Assembly: GCF_945859705.1 (NCBI RefSeq)
Contig: NC_079137.1
Location: 37,879,554-37,943,553, forward strand
Reading direction: 5' to 3'
DNA: 64,000 nucleotides
Source: Episyrphus balteatus
Taxonomy: Eukaryota > Arthropoda > Insecta > Diptera > Syrphidae
The notes under the pieces are model-generated. The model saw only the letters and a list, made by a program, of their open reading frames with translations. It did not search any database and was not told where the DNA came from. Position 1 is the first letter of the stretch, and the number at the start of each line of letters is the position of its first letter. Positions 12,801 through 24,407 of this stretch are shown here, piece after piece. A program made the position numbers and the translations under genes.

Positions 12801-15000
12801 CTTGAAAAAAAAAAACATGGCAAACAAAACAGGAAAATAAAATCCTTTTTTTTTTTTAAACAAATCATCACACCTGTAGCTAGATTGTTCAGAAAAACAA
12901 CAACAAAAACACAGAAAAAAGTTAACCAGAAAGACGATAGAAAACAAATGGACAACACTCTTCCAGGACAATTGCTTGCAGTTGTATATAGCCAGCGAAA
13001 GAAGAAGTAAGGACAAATGGTATGGGCGCCTTATAGTTTTAATGGAGACATGGACATCAGTTCCTTTTTGCAAAATGGCTACCTACTATGGCAATAACAA
13101 TCACACGGTTTGCATCTGTATCCTGCAAATTGTGCACAATTGTCTCCGCATGTAAATTGCACAAATGCTAAGGACTCGAATAGAAATAGTCCAAAAAAAC
13201 CTCTTTGAACATTTTCCATTTAGTTGTGTGTGTGTTTTATTTTTTTCATTTGAAATTGCTATTGTTTTGAAACTTTGCAGGATGCTTTTTTGTCAGACTT
13301 ATTTTTACTTTTTTTTTTTGTTTCTGAAGGTCCTGAAAAGTTATGATGCATATCTATGTGGAGGTTTGTCTTTGCAGTAAGCATACACTATGTCCAGTGG
13401 CAGTGTGTTGCTTCCGAATGAGGTGCACACTTAGTAAGCAAATAAAATGAAAAATTAACATCGGCTGCGCGACGGAGGAAGTTCGTTGCACAAACAAGCA
13501 GTTTTTTTTTCATCTTTTGTGTGGCTTTTGTAACGAAAGTGGACAACATGCGAGAAAGACAATAATAAAAAAAAAACAGTAAAAAAAATGAAGGTCCTTA
13601 GGTTTCCGCAGCCATTTTTTATAATGTGAATAGTGAAGTAGATTTTCTGCTGACGCTGACGCAAAGTAATAGTTACACCGCACCACCAAGCCAACAGTGG
13701 CCATGAACAGCAGCGTAATCTCACAAAAACTGCTGCACCCAACCGCTAAATTCAAATCCGTGGCAGCATGGAAGCAGTCTCTGCAAAAATTAATTGTATT
13801 CTTTACTGGGAGGAAGGATATACCTACTGTTGCACTGGCCGTATCGTTTTGTAGGGAAAGTCAAAAAAAAGAAACTTGAAACATAACTGAGTTATAGAGT
13901 CTAGGTATACGTTATATATTTTGTTGGAAAGAAGTGTCACAAGTTTCAGCAAAATTTTTAATTTATTTAAATCAGCGCTTTTGGGTGTGAAAGGTGTCCA
14001 CCTATATATTCAACAAAAACTGACAAGACGACTCTTCTAGTTTCCAAATTTTTTAGGTAAATTGTTTAACCTTCAGTTGTTTTTAAAACTGTTGTTACGA
14101 AATTTAATATATTCAGTAATTTTAAAATGCATTTAAATTCACCACAAAAAAAAAAACATAGACAAATTGCATATTTTCAGGTGTTTCGGCAACTGACATT
14201 AAGATGCTTGCATAATGACTAACAAAATTATTCAAATTTTCACGGAAGTGGAAACAAAGGGAAAAGGTTTTTTTTTTTAAATCTATTAAATTACTAAATC
14301 TTTAAAGAAAAAGCCATATTTTGTACCATCAGGCAATAAAACAAGAAAAGTATAAAGTTTTTTCTTGTTTTTCTATTTTTTAAGTTGAATGGGAGTTAAC
14401 ATTGTCTAATAACTACCCCGAAAAATTTAATGTACAGATGAAGATATCTAGATCGAGTTTCAAACAACCTTTCATGCTTTTTCACTGGAGGATATTTATT
14501 ATTTATTATTGGTTCAACGAAATTTCAATATTCAGTTTATATTTTTTTTTCTTTTTTGGCAATGACACCAAAATAGTAATTTTTTAAAGAACATTTGAAA
14601 AAACTGTCATATAAAGTATATTTTATTGATTTGCCACATTTTGGACCTTGTTTTCAAAATGTTTGAATTTTTGTCATTTAATCTGATCAATTTTTGGTAA
14701 GATAATTGAAAATTTAAAAATTCCAAAAATTAGCATGGTAAAAGGTCCAAAACTTTGGTTTATTGATAAGTCACTTTTTGGACCTTGTTTTCAAAATTTT
14801 TTGAAATTTTTTTCGTTGAATTTTTAAAAATTTGAAAAAAATCCAAGAAATTGGTTTGTCACTTTTTTTACTTTGTGTTAAAAATTTTTGAATTCTTATC
14901 ATTGAATATGAGAGTTGTTGGAAATAAAAAAAAAAAAAAAAGGAGTAGTAAATTTGTTAAAAAAAATCCAAAAAATTGTAAAGAAATACAAAGTCTAAGA
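9857..15000. other. AT-rich DNA without a recognised gene
   Basis: About 5 kb with no supported coding region. Open frames of up to about 110 codons (for example 12259-12585) are low-complexity and have no domain. A short inverted repeat lies at 10139-10180 / 10690-10731 (listed separately). A phrase like 'tgttactcatacgtcac' with its downstream 'gatac.agttt' occurs at about 10057-10100 and again at 11761-11805, so part of this stretch is old dispersed repeat. Confidence 0.5.
10139..10731. repeat. Inverted repeat pair with about 510-bp spacer
   Basis: The sequence around 'ggcccaaaatactattaa' at 10139-10180 reappears as its reverse complement around 'ttaatagtattttggccc' at 10690-10731. About 40 bp match with a few differences. 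The spacer has no gene. This may be the remnant of a TIR element, but no target duplication is evident. Confidence 0.55.
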
Positions 15001-17807
15001 GTATGTTTTATTCATTGGTCATTTTTGGGCTTTGTTTTCAAAAACTAAGTTAATAAAAATAAGTCTTTAATATTAGCCCTTGCATTGAGAGCAGAGCAGA
15101 CATTTTACAAATTTCGTACATCCCCAACAGACAGTCATCCATTTGGTATAAACTTATTCCATAACCATAAGTTACTAATGCATCACTCATAAATCCCAAC
15201 AGAAGCCAGAATGGCAAAAAGGGTTGAAATGGTTGAAAACTGCCTTCTTTTGTAAATCACCCAAATTGAAATGGTGGCACTTGTATTTTCACTGTCATCA
15301 TCGTATCCTACACCACAAATAATAACTCGTATACAAGAAGAAATTTATATACATATTTGTAATGAGGATATAGGTACTGAACCGAGTGAAAGTTGACTTT
15401 TCTTGTTTTCTCTTGACATCCTCGGGTTGAAAAAAAAAAGAAAAAGTTATCAACAATTCTACCTCTCAGTTCAGGTGATTTCAAAGTCACTCTTTTTGAT
15501 GACATACGGGAAAACCGAAACAAAATTTACAAAAATATGACTTATTAAGGCCAAAGAAAGCACTGCCAGGTTTGAAAATACTAATTTAATACTTTTTAAA
15601 CAAATTAAAATTTAAATTACATTCAAAATACAATTACATACTTACTAGATGCACGACTCTAGACAAATCAGTAGGAAATTTAAAGTTTCTAGCAAATGTT
15701 ATTAGATGAGTTTTTGTTTAAGATAAAAAAAAGTTCTCGATTTAATGTCTAACAGTAAACGGATGTCTAGGCCATAGTTGGTCACATCCAGGTTTGCTTT
15801 TTTACCATTTACACCATGTTATCATGAACTTGGTATGGCGCCCAACGCTTTTTAGTTATAACATCTTCTTAAAATGATCGTTTGATGGTCGTCACTATGG
15901 CGTATACGTACTTTTTTTAAAATATTTGTATGGAATGTACTTTTAACGTGAAAATGTACCTTGGAATATGTTTGATATATGTAGAATGTAGTATGTAAAA
16001 GCACTAATAGTGCGTCGCAGTAAAGCTATATTTTTATTTTTTTTTCGCTATGCAAGTCTATTCTGTTAGAAAGGAAATTAAGTACCCTTTCATAAAACCA
16101 AGCAAACGAGAGACCAATATATTGTTCCTCAAAAAAAGTTTAGAGTGAGTGAACTATACATTATTATCCGATAATGTTTAAATTTTTTTAAAATAAAGCA
16201 GTTAGAACCTTAAAGGCAGGTTCAGGTGACCAAAAAAAAAAAACAAGGTTAACCCCTTGCCGAAAAAAATGCATTATAGCATTTAATTTACATGCTATTT
16301 AGGTTCGGGCACTTTATTTAAATAAATCTTCCTTCGTCCATAGGTCAAAGACTTAGAGAATATTTTATTTAAAGCTATAGAATCGAATGCCAACCAAAAG
16401 TTAAGTCGTTTTTTCTTAATATTGGAGGATTTGTTTTAAATTTGTATAATAGTTTTCTCGTAGCTCTCCTTGTTTCTTAAAAAAAGTTCTCACCAGGTCT
16501 TGCGGTCTTTCCATTTTTTACCCCCTTATTTGATCTATAGCCATTTTTGGCAACCATTTTTTTTTATTTAAAATTTAAAACTTTATATAAAAACTGGTAA
16601 AAAGAAAAAACAAAATGATGGCAATACCTACCTTCTCTTTGTAATCCAATATGGTGCTTCCTTAAATTTTTAATATGACAGGATTTTCCGTGAAAAAATA
16701 ATACAAACAAAAAAATTAAATTGAACAAAAACAAAAAACAAAAAAATGAAATAGAAGGTAATCAGCTGAACGATAAAAATGCCAACACCGAGCAACAGTC
16801 GTGTGGATTTTTATTCACCGGATGTTTTTAGTTTTTTGTTTGTTTTTTCCTTGGAATTGTAAACTACATATTTGTATATGTGTGTATGTCTACTCTGACT
16901 CTGATATATGTATATTTTAGTTTTGAAACTCCCCAGATGGTATAACTGCCTTCACATGAAAATGCACAAAACTTTTTGGAAAACAGCCAGACAAAACAGG
17001 ATGTTTTGTTATCCAGCTAACTCGTGTCCAAGTCCATTAAATTTGTGGAACATTTATCATGCATTTGGTGCTAGCAACTGGTGTGTTGTACACAGACATT
17101 TTGGAGAAAATTGTGGCATGATGGAGGCTTCATTTATACCCTTCCTCCTATTATATAGTATAGATGATGTCTAAATTGTATGAATAACGTCGCAATTCTA
17201 AGATACCAATGCCATTGGTTGAATTTTGAAATCAATTAGAACACAGTCAGGATATCATATCCCTTTGAGCTTTGAATAATATAATCTTAGAGGTGAAAGC
17301 CAGAATTATACCAGCAGATTTAGCATAATTTGCATCATATAGCTCAAGCACAAACTGGATGGCAGAGGGAAGGAAAAGAAACCTTTGATGATGGACATTC
17401 AAGGATCATTTCTGGATACCACAATATTCGAAGTGCGTCGCTTTTGGTCACTTGAGAGGCATGTTTGTTGCCACACGTTAATACAACTAACAAAGTGCGG
17501 GCTTTTAATACGTTCTATCCAAAGTGGTGTGTTTGAATATAGCGTATGCAATGCAGCATTGCAAGGGAAATAGTCTGATTGCAAAGAAAAGAACTTAAAT
17601 TGGGACCTTACTATCTAAAAACTTTTTTTTTCACTTCAGATTCTTTGATGTAGTATTAGAACAAGCTATTATCTACGATCAGAAGCTCATCGTGAATGCA
17701 TTTTAGTGCAAATTACAAAAAATACAACCTCCATCATGCACAATATAAAACAAAATATTACGAACAAATTTACAAATTACAAAATTATAAGTACAAAAAG
17801 GGAGCGG
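15001..17807. other. AT-rich DNA without a recognised gene
   Basis: No supported gene. A phrase at 16250-16275 ('ggttaaccccttgccgaaaa') is the reverse complement of a motif present in both halves of the 306-bp tandem duplication near 63.2 and 63.5 kb, so a small piece of that repeat is dispersed here. The longest frame (16908-17174, 88 codons) has no recognisable domain. Confidence 0.5.
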
Positions 17808-18334
17808 GTCAAAAATTTTTTTTTGAAAATCATTATTAACGGTACCTGCCATTCATATAATTTTAATATAAACCAAAAATAAAATTTCCAAAAAAATAAT
17901 TTTTGGATATTTAAAAAAATTTTGAAAGTTTTTTTTGAAAAATCAAATTTTCGATAACGGTACATTGAATTTTTTTTTGAAATTTTGTTTTTAGATGTTG
18001 ATTAGTGATTTCTACAAAATGGCATACCAATTTTATTTTAAAACTTTTTTTCTAAAAAATTATTTATAAAAAATTATTTTTTTTAAAACCGGCTCTAACA
18101 ATTTTGAAAATTTTTTTTCTAAAAATGCATGTTAATTTATCAATCAAAACTGCATACTTGTTTTGGAGGGCAATTTTAATTTCAGATTTTATTTTATTTA
18201 AAAAAAAACGAATTTTATTTTTTTTTAGGTATATAGTAGGTACCTACATTTTCCAAATTTCTATATAAAAAGTCTTAAAAATTTAAGCAACTTTAACTTC
18301 AAGAGCAAGTTCGTGCGACCCAGTCTGTATTTTA
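17808..18334 (+). repeat. Repeat family X, copy 3, truncated
   Basis: It matches the second half of family X. It starts near 'attattaacggtacctgcc', carries the 'aaaccggctctaacaatttt' motif at about 18087-18106, and ends with 'gttcgtgcgacccagtctgt'. The first half, including the GTCT microsatellite, is missing. It is closer to copy 4 (44.7-45.7 kb) than to the foldback arms. Confidence 0.75.
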
Positions 18335-18562
18335 TTTTAAGAGTGGTTGTTCCATTCAGCAGTATACAAATATGTATAAAAAGGTGGTCCATGTTTGTTG
18401 TACGGAAAAAATAAATTTTTAAGAAAGTCGTCGGGCCATAACCTACTTTGGTTCCACATCTTATTGGTATCATACGGCTGAATATTCAGCCTCCTATCTT
18501 ATATAGAAGTGGGTGCTGATCGATATCGAAAAAAAATATTATATACATACATAAGTCTTATA

Positions 18563-18992
18563 CACAGAGAAAAATAGACCACATAAAATAGAACAAAAAC
18601 AATAAGATTTCTCTATGGTTTTCATCCAAGAAGGAAACCTTATTAAAACAATCGGGTTTTCCTTATTGTTTTAAAATCTGCAAACAAATAAAAAAAAAGA
18701 TGACCAGGCTGGGAATCGAACTGGAGACTTCAAATCTTTAGTCGCCCACCTTACCACCTGAACCAACCTGCCATGAAAATATTGATCGCGGTTTTTGTTC
18801 TAGTGCTAAGTTGCAAAAAAAATCAACTTTTCAGTCAAATTTTAATAAGATTTTCTCTATAAAAATAATAAGAAATCTCCTTAAAAAAACCTTATTAATC
18901 GTTGATTTTAATAAGATTTCCTTATGAAATGTATGGACGGTAAAACAATATGGCAATCTGTTAGTTTTTAGCGGGTCATATTTTTCTCTGTG
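18563..18992. mobile_element. 430-bp TIR element with TA target duplication, copy 1
   Basis: The ends are perfect inverted repeats, CACAGAGAAAAATA and TATTTTTCTCTGTG. They are flanked directly by TA on both sides, as in Tc1/mariner-type insertions. A second copy of exactly the same length lies at 62294-62723 with only a few substitutions, so both moved recently. There is no open frame, so it would depend on a transposase supplied elsewhere. It contains a tRNA-like segment on the minus strand (next entry) and internal short repeats such as 'ccttattaa' and 'ttaataagatt'. Confidence 0.9.
18701..18772 (-). ncRNA. tRNA-like segment with pol III box A and box B inside the TIR element
   Basis: On the minus strand TGGTTCAGGTGG fits the box A consensus TRGCNNAGNNGG with one mismatch. 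AGTTCGATTCC fits the box B consensus GGTTCGANNCC with one mismatch. They start 43 bp apart, the usual spacing in a tRNA gene. The acceptor ends pair only over about four bases and the T stem does not pair well, so this is a tRNA-derived or tRNA-mimicking sequence and not a functional tRNA. It could act as an internal RNA polymerase III promoter. Confidence 0.6.
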
Positions 18993-20181
18993 TAAAGCCC
19001 AGTTAAAATATTTGATTTTCAAAAAAAAAAAAAAAATCAATATTACGTACAAATAAGTGGATCAAATTTAGCGGTTGGCCCGACCAAAAATCGAAAAACA
19101 TTTTTTTGGACCACTCTAATCTATAAAATAATGAGTAATTCGCCAGATTATATGAACACACAATTTTTAAGCTTGATCAACCGTCTTTTCTTTCCCCACT
19201 CTTTCACATGTAGTTTAAAAAAAATCCAATAAATAATTATAAAAAAGCACGCCACAGTGTATGTGGACAAAGCGCACATAATGTGAATTACACCCAAATC
19301 GATATTAAATAACAATAATTCCGAGGTATAATCTAGCTAAAGACGCATTTAAAAACCTTTAATATATAAACTTTTTTCAAGTGTCAGCGGGTTTTTAAGC
19401 CTTTAAAGTCGCTGGACTTATGTCGTTTCTGCAATTGAATTAAACGAATTTTTGTTGGTAAAACTTTTGTTTTTATCTAGCTATAGCTTCTGATCTAATA
19501 AATAAAATAGCAGTAGATAGAGTAAATCTTTACCTTTTTATTAATGTATAACTTAAAGGCTTGCGTGTCATGATGGCTGCCAAAATAATTTAAAACTGGT
19601 AAAAAGTCATGTATTTAACAGTAAAAAATGTTGCCACCGCTTAAAATTTTTCCATATATTTTGAGCCCTTTACTTTCAGTTTTCGTATTTTGGGAAGTCT
19701 GACATACTTAATTTTTTTCAAGAAGATGTTAAACTATACATGAGAAATTTCCAAAAAACAAAATTTGCGAAAAATGGACTTTCTGAAATTAACGATTCAT
19801 CTTATTATTAAATGAACAAAATCTTCCTCCCCTTTGTAGTCAGTGTTAATAAATAAACCGAAAAACAAAATCCTTTCAAATATGAATCAAAAGTTTTAAA
19901 TTTAATCATACTGATGATTTTTAAAATATTTCAAAAATGCAGTGCCAGTACTTTAGAAGAAAATTTAGCCAGTCAAGAATATTTACGCCTTAGAACAATC
20001 ATCAAATATCTTAAGACATGAGTGACATAGTAAACTATTAAATACTTGGAGGAGATAATTAAATCAATCCTAGGAAGCTTATCCATAAATTTTGATTTGT
20101 TGTATTTTTCCGTTCATTTGTTGAATTAATTTATTTTCGTTAATTTTTGAATCTCATCAATTTTGTATGTACATATTTCAG
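18993..20181. other. AT-rich DNA without a recognised gene
   Basis: No coding frame of note and no repeat shared with the rest of the window was found. It lies immediately upstream of the candidate leader exon at 20182. Confidence 0.45.
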
Positions 20182-20224
20182 GGGATTTTTTCAAATCCAA
20201 ATTTAGGATTTATTGGGTGCATCG
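20182..20224 (+). other. Candidate 5' leader (UTR) exon
   Basis: A 43-bp segment is bounded by a good acceptor (atatttcag) and a strong donor (CG|GTAAGTGTG). The following intron, 20225-20298, is 74 bp, the modal size for fly introns, and ends in a T-rich tract plus ACTAG. Read in the frame of the next exon it contains a TAG stop, which makes it untranslated and supports ATG 20323 as the true start. If the exon begins further upstream, 20182 could instead be an internal position. Confidence 0.5.
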
Positions 20225-20298
20225 GTAAGTGTGAAAGTGACTGATTTTGTGCCAAATTATCGTCATTAGTGGGAAGTGTTGAATTTTTTTTTTACTAG

Positions 20299-20439
20299 AC
20301 GAAAATCCCTGGTTTGGTAGGTATGGCCAACGGAATCAACACTTACGACATCAGAGCCGATGATTTCTGTGCTTACACAAGGCAAATAGGCTATTCATCA
20401 GGTGGTAATCAGCCAGGTGGAACAAGTGCTCAATTTGAA
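20299..20439 (+). CDS. Probable first coding exon of an unidentified protein (start codon at 20323)
   Basis: The exon begins after the acceptor tttttttttactag (AG at 20297-20298). ATG at 20323 opens 39 codons, starting MANGINTYDIRADDF and ending GGTSAQFE, before a possible donor GAA|GTATTT at 20440. Composition is unlike the surrounding AT-rich noise: balanced codons, few Lys/Phe/Ile runs, and a Gly/Ser/Gln-rich end. An in-frame stop in the preceding leader exon fixes the start. Other possible donors lie at 20401 (CAG|GTGGTA) and 20416 (CAG|GTGGAA). Read-through would stop about 17 codons later. I do not recognise the protein, and no downstream exon could be found with confidence, so the gene probably has a long first intron that may include the 11-bp array. 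Confidence 0.5.
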
Positions 20440-22039
20440 GTATTTACATTGATAATTTGCTTTTTTGAGAATCGAAACAAGAAATTTTAAATTTCAAAAT
20501 TCTATCAAACAGAATTTAGTCGAATTTTCATATTCATATTATTTATTTCCTTGACAACCCTACTGTTTGATTTGAACCAGCGATTTTATTAAAAACTCCT
20601 TTAATTTGTGTGAATTGTGTGCGTGTGTTCTTCGGGTACAAACCCGTACAAACCACACGCGTTTTGATAAGTGTTCCAACTCAGATAAGGGTATGCATGA
20701 ATCATGTATCTACATTATGTTTGGACTACAACGACAGACGACTATACCGACGATAAACCGACAACAACCTGGTTCTGGATGTTTTAGATATAAGGACTAC
20801 ATGACTATACCTTACACTAGACACAACCAGGCTGGTTTTGACCGATAAAACCATCAGCTAACGTAGAACATCACATATAACCTGACTATTATAGTGGCTG
20901 CTGTTGGCCGGGTGGATATATAAAATTTGTATCGGCTTGATAGTTCCACACACTCAATCTGTGACGTCAAGGCCATAAACTAAAACAACCCGTGTCGCCA
21001 TCGTCGTTAAAGTTATAGGGTGTTGGTTGCGACTTCCGCTACCATCACCACCGACCGTTTCTATACCGGCCGCGCCGCAAATAATCTAGTTTTGTTCGTT
21101 GACCGGAATTTGGATTGAAATAACCGAAATGTCCTTGGTACCTATCCGTCAGAGAAATCTATAATAGTGGTGGTTTTGAGATATGGTTACGTGAACGATA
21201 GATGTGAGTTTATACCTACTCATACTCATCATTCAAAAACTATACTCTCTTCTATCGTTGAGAGGTGTTGGTTGATGGTTTTTTATTCGTTTTTATGATT
21301 CTAACCGAAAAACTCATTGAAATGAGAAAACCATTAAAGCATGCTGTCCCAATAATTGAATTTTAATTGAAACCACTTCAAGTGCTCAGCTCTGTACCGA
21401 TTTTTTTGTATGTGTGTGTGGGTTTTGTTGTGAAAGCATCATACGTTTATATGAGCTACTACCTAGTATATTGGGTCGAAACTATTAAAATAGGATTTTA
21501 TTTATAACTAGTCAAATCATCATCACAGAGGGCATTTCAGTCTGATGGTCTCGATCAAGTCATAATGTGGAGGTGATTAGTTTTCCATATCCTTTACTTA
21601 AGCCTTTATAATTAGCGTGTGAGGCATTTTAAATTAGGATTGAATCATTAGTGGTGTAGCAGGTTTGAGTATAGAGGCTGAGTTTTGGTGTTAATAAATG
21701 TAATTAGTTCAATGAACAGGAAGACACAAAAATGTGAATTACATTCTGCTAATTACTCAATTAGCATTATTTTATTGATTAGGTGGGTGCATGATGGTTT
21801 TATTGTGATTTATGCAATAAAATTGTGTTAATTTGTTGAAATTTTAGCTTTTAAAGTTGGAATTAGATTTGTCCATGTTTGTCCACCCAAAGTTTTAATG
21901 TTTCCAGCCATCAAAAAAATTTTGAAGCAAGAAGTCTGAAAAATGAAAAATCGTCTTAAATTTTGAGATAGACGTATAAAACCAATTGCAAGCGAGGTGG
22001 ACAAACGAGTACTATATACATAACTACCAAACATTATTG
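20440..22039. other. Non-coding DNA downstream of the candidate first exon
   Basis: From 20600 to 21150 the sequence is less AT-rich than its surroundings and holds a perfect CRE palindrome TGACGTCA (20962-20969), with a TATA-like 'atatataaaa' about 45 bp before it. This may be an enhancer or an alternative promoter, but nothing proves it. An 80-codon frame at 20606-20848 has no recognisable domain. The rest is AT-rich. Confidence 0.4.
20962..20969. promoter_or_regulatory. Perfect CRE palindrome
   Basis: TGACGTCA is the full consensus for CREB/ATF bZIP dimers. It lies about 520 bp downstream of the candidate first coding exon, in a locally GC-richer stretch and some 40 bp past a TATA-like motif. 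A single 8-mer occurs by chance about once per 65 kb, so this is a weak call. Confidence 0.25.
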
Positions 22040-22950
22040 TTTTTACACCATCGGTCTAGGAGATATGTATTCGAAAACAAAAAATTGAAATTCACCCTTA
22101 TATCCCCAAAAATCTATTTTTTTTTTTTTTTTTTTAATTCAGACAGCTGTCGATGTCGTTTGTCCACCTCGAGATATTCAAAAATCAATATTTTTATAGC
22201 ATCTCTCATAAAAAATATAATTTTTTTCTCAAGTCTAAGATATTTTTATAGACTACTTAGATACTTTCATAATTTCTTAAAAAAAACACACCCTTTCACT
22301 CAAGATAATTTTGTACACTTCATAGATTCTTAATTCTTATACCACCCAAAAACTTTTTCACCAAGTTTTAAAAATTAATAAAATATAAGTCAGCTGGTCT
22401 CACACACAACTCAACCCACCAAAAAAACACCCTTTCAACAAAAATATTTTTAGAAACTTTATGAATTCTTTGTCCATGCTTTATCTAAAACCTTCATCCC
22501 GAATTTTGTCAGTGTAGCATGTTTTTCACAGAGGTTTCTGTAATATTTTACCTGTTGAAGTAAAAAAACAAGCACCCTTGTTTTCAATCTGCAATAACTT
22601 TTCTTTGAGCAATCGTATTGACTTTATTTTTATGTCATTAGATTCAGCATCAAAAACTACCTTGAAAACATGTGTCATATGATGATATATTTTTTACCTT
22701 TACCCCCTACCTCTTGTCCGCGAAAAAACACCCTTCCACCCAACTTTTTTGTATACCTAGACTTTTTTGTCCTTATTTCTTATTCCAAAAGCAAACTTTT
22801 TGCCAAGTTTCAATTTCAACAATTTTTTTTTTATTTTTTGATTTTATGTACTATTTTACCTGTACTAAATCGTCGTTTGTCCAACCTCCATTTAGGAGAT
22901 ATTCAGAAAAACAAATTTTGTACTGATAAATTCAAAGTCCCTTAAATCCC
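22040..22950 (+). repeat. Diverged ~150-bp tandem repeat
   Basis: The phrase 'aaaacaccctttcaac' and variants recur near 22275, 22427, 22566 and 22724, each followed by 'ttttt.agact.t.t.a.tctt' and a 'ccaagttt.aa' box. Between them lie blocks with 'cgtttgtcca.cct' and 'aggagatattc' (about 22150 and 22873). Spacing is 140-158 bp. The units are heavily diverged and have no coding potential. A related phrase occurs at 58945-58960. Confidence 0.55.
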
Positions 22951-24407
22951 CAAATTCATATAGGTACACTGTCCCACAATTGAGCCGAATACAATATGAT
23001 GACTTCCGAAAATGCTTCAAATGCACGAAATTTGGCACTATGACAAATACACTAGCCCAAAAAATTAAGTAAACAAAAAAAAAATTATGATTTTTTTAGT
23101 GATTTTCCATAAGCTGTAAATTTTAGATAAACCAAAGAAAATTATAAGTTTTCAAAAAAATTTAAATTTTGGAAAAAAAAATTCATACCGTTTTTGGATA
23201 TGTTTCCATTTTTTGAAAATTTTGGATTTTTCTTTGGTTTATTTAAAATTTCAAAGGTATTTATTAATAAAATGTTCAAATAAACTCAAAAGAATTTGAT
23301 TTTGCTCATAAAAAAATGATTAGAAGTAAGTCATTTGCAGCTGCAAAAGTGTGGTGTTTTAAATTATCTCAAAAATTCAAACCTTCACAACAGAAAAACT
23401 GTTTGATGAATAAGTCTGAAACCTTGCAAATTAATTTTAGTTCTATTAAGCTTCAATAATTAAGCCTCAGTTTAATCTTATCACCCATAGTTATGAAAAA
23501 GCGGCACATTTTCTAAAAAAAACTGTAAAAAGGCCTATTTTGATAGCTTTTCTAAATTGATATCAAATGTACGAAAACATTTTTTTTAACAAAGCAAACT
23601 TAATTTCTTTGTAGAGAATTAAATGAAATTTTCAAATTTTCACCATGATGGTGGAAGTATGTAAGGATTTCAACGATAAAGTTTATTCAGTCACTTGATT
23701 TCGAAAACCGCTTTCTAGCAACTTTTCTCATGAAAACCATAATCTCTTTTTAGTTAAATTCTAATATATTTTACATAGCTTTTGTATTTGTCTAATAAAA
23801 ACTTTAGCCACTTCATATAGACGCACTAATCTTAATACATTATATTTAAATATTGTTTGGCAATTTAAAAAAAAACTTTCACTTCACATTTTATAAACTC
23901 CTAACCATTAAATCTTCCCAAAAAAAATAATGAAACCAAAAAAAAAAAGAAACATTCAAGTGTCACGTTTCAAACATAAATGACACTTAAAAGTTTCTTC
24001 TATCGCATCGTTCGCCTCCTTACTCGTGTCCCACTAAAATGGCTTCTCATCCTTTTTAAGTGACACGATGAAGCAATTTTTTTATGTTTTGTTTTCATCT
24101 ATTTTTCTTGTGTTCTATTTTTTTCTTTTTCTCTCCTCTCTGTGGGTATTTAGCATCGTCCTTCATTCATGAATACCATGCACCAAAAAAAAAAAAAAAA
24201 ACAGTACCATCCGAAATTATATTCTAATTGAAACACATGACTTGGACATTTTCTAGCTTTGTGTGTGAAAAAAAAGTTATTTATTTTTTTTTCTTCAGAT
24301 ATTTCAATCGAAATGGATTATTTTAAAGGGAGGACAATACTGTAGATACTTGTTTCTTTGAAGGCGGATTCTTCATGGGTTGCCACCATATCATAGTTTA
24401 CTTAAAA
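22951..24407. other. AT-rich DNA flanking the 11-bp array, no gene recognised
   Basis: Poly(A)/poly(T)-rich and without a supported gene. GC content rises abruptly at 24408, where the array starts after 'gtttacttaaaa'. I see no transposon end at this junction. Confidence 0.5.

Noticed and set aside
16908..17174. 88-codon plus-strand frame with several Cys residues
   Set aside because: No recognisable domain, no splice context, and the size is expected by chance.
18701..18772. Functional tRNA gene
   Set aside because: Boxes A and B and their spacing fit, but the acceptor and T stems do not pair as a real tRNA requires, and it lies inside a mobile element.
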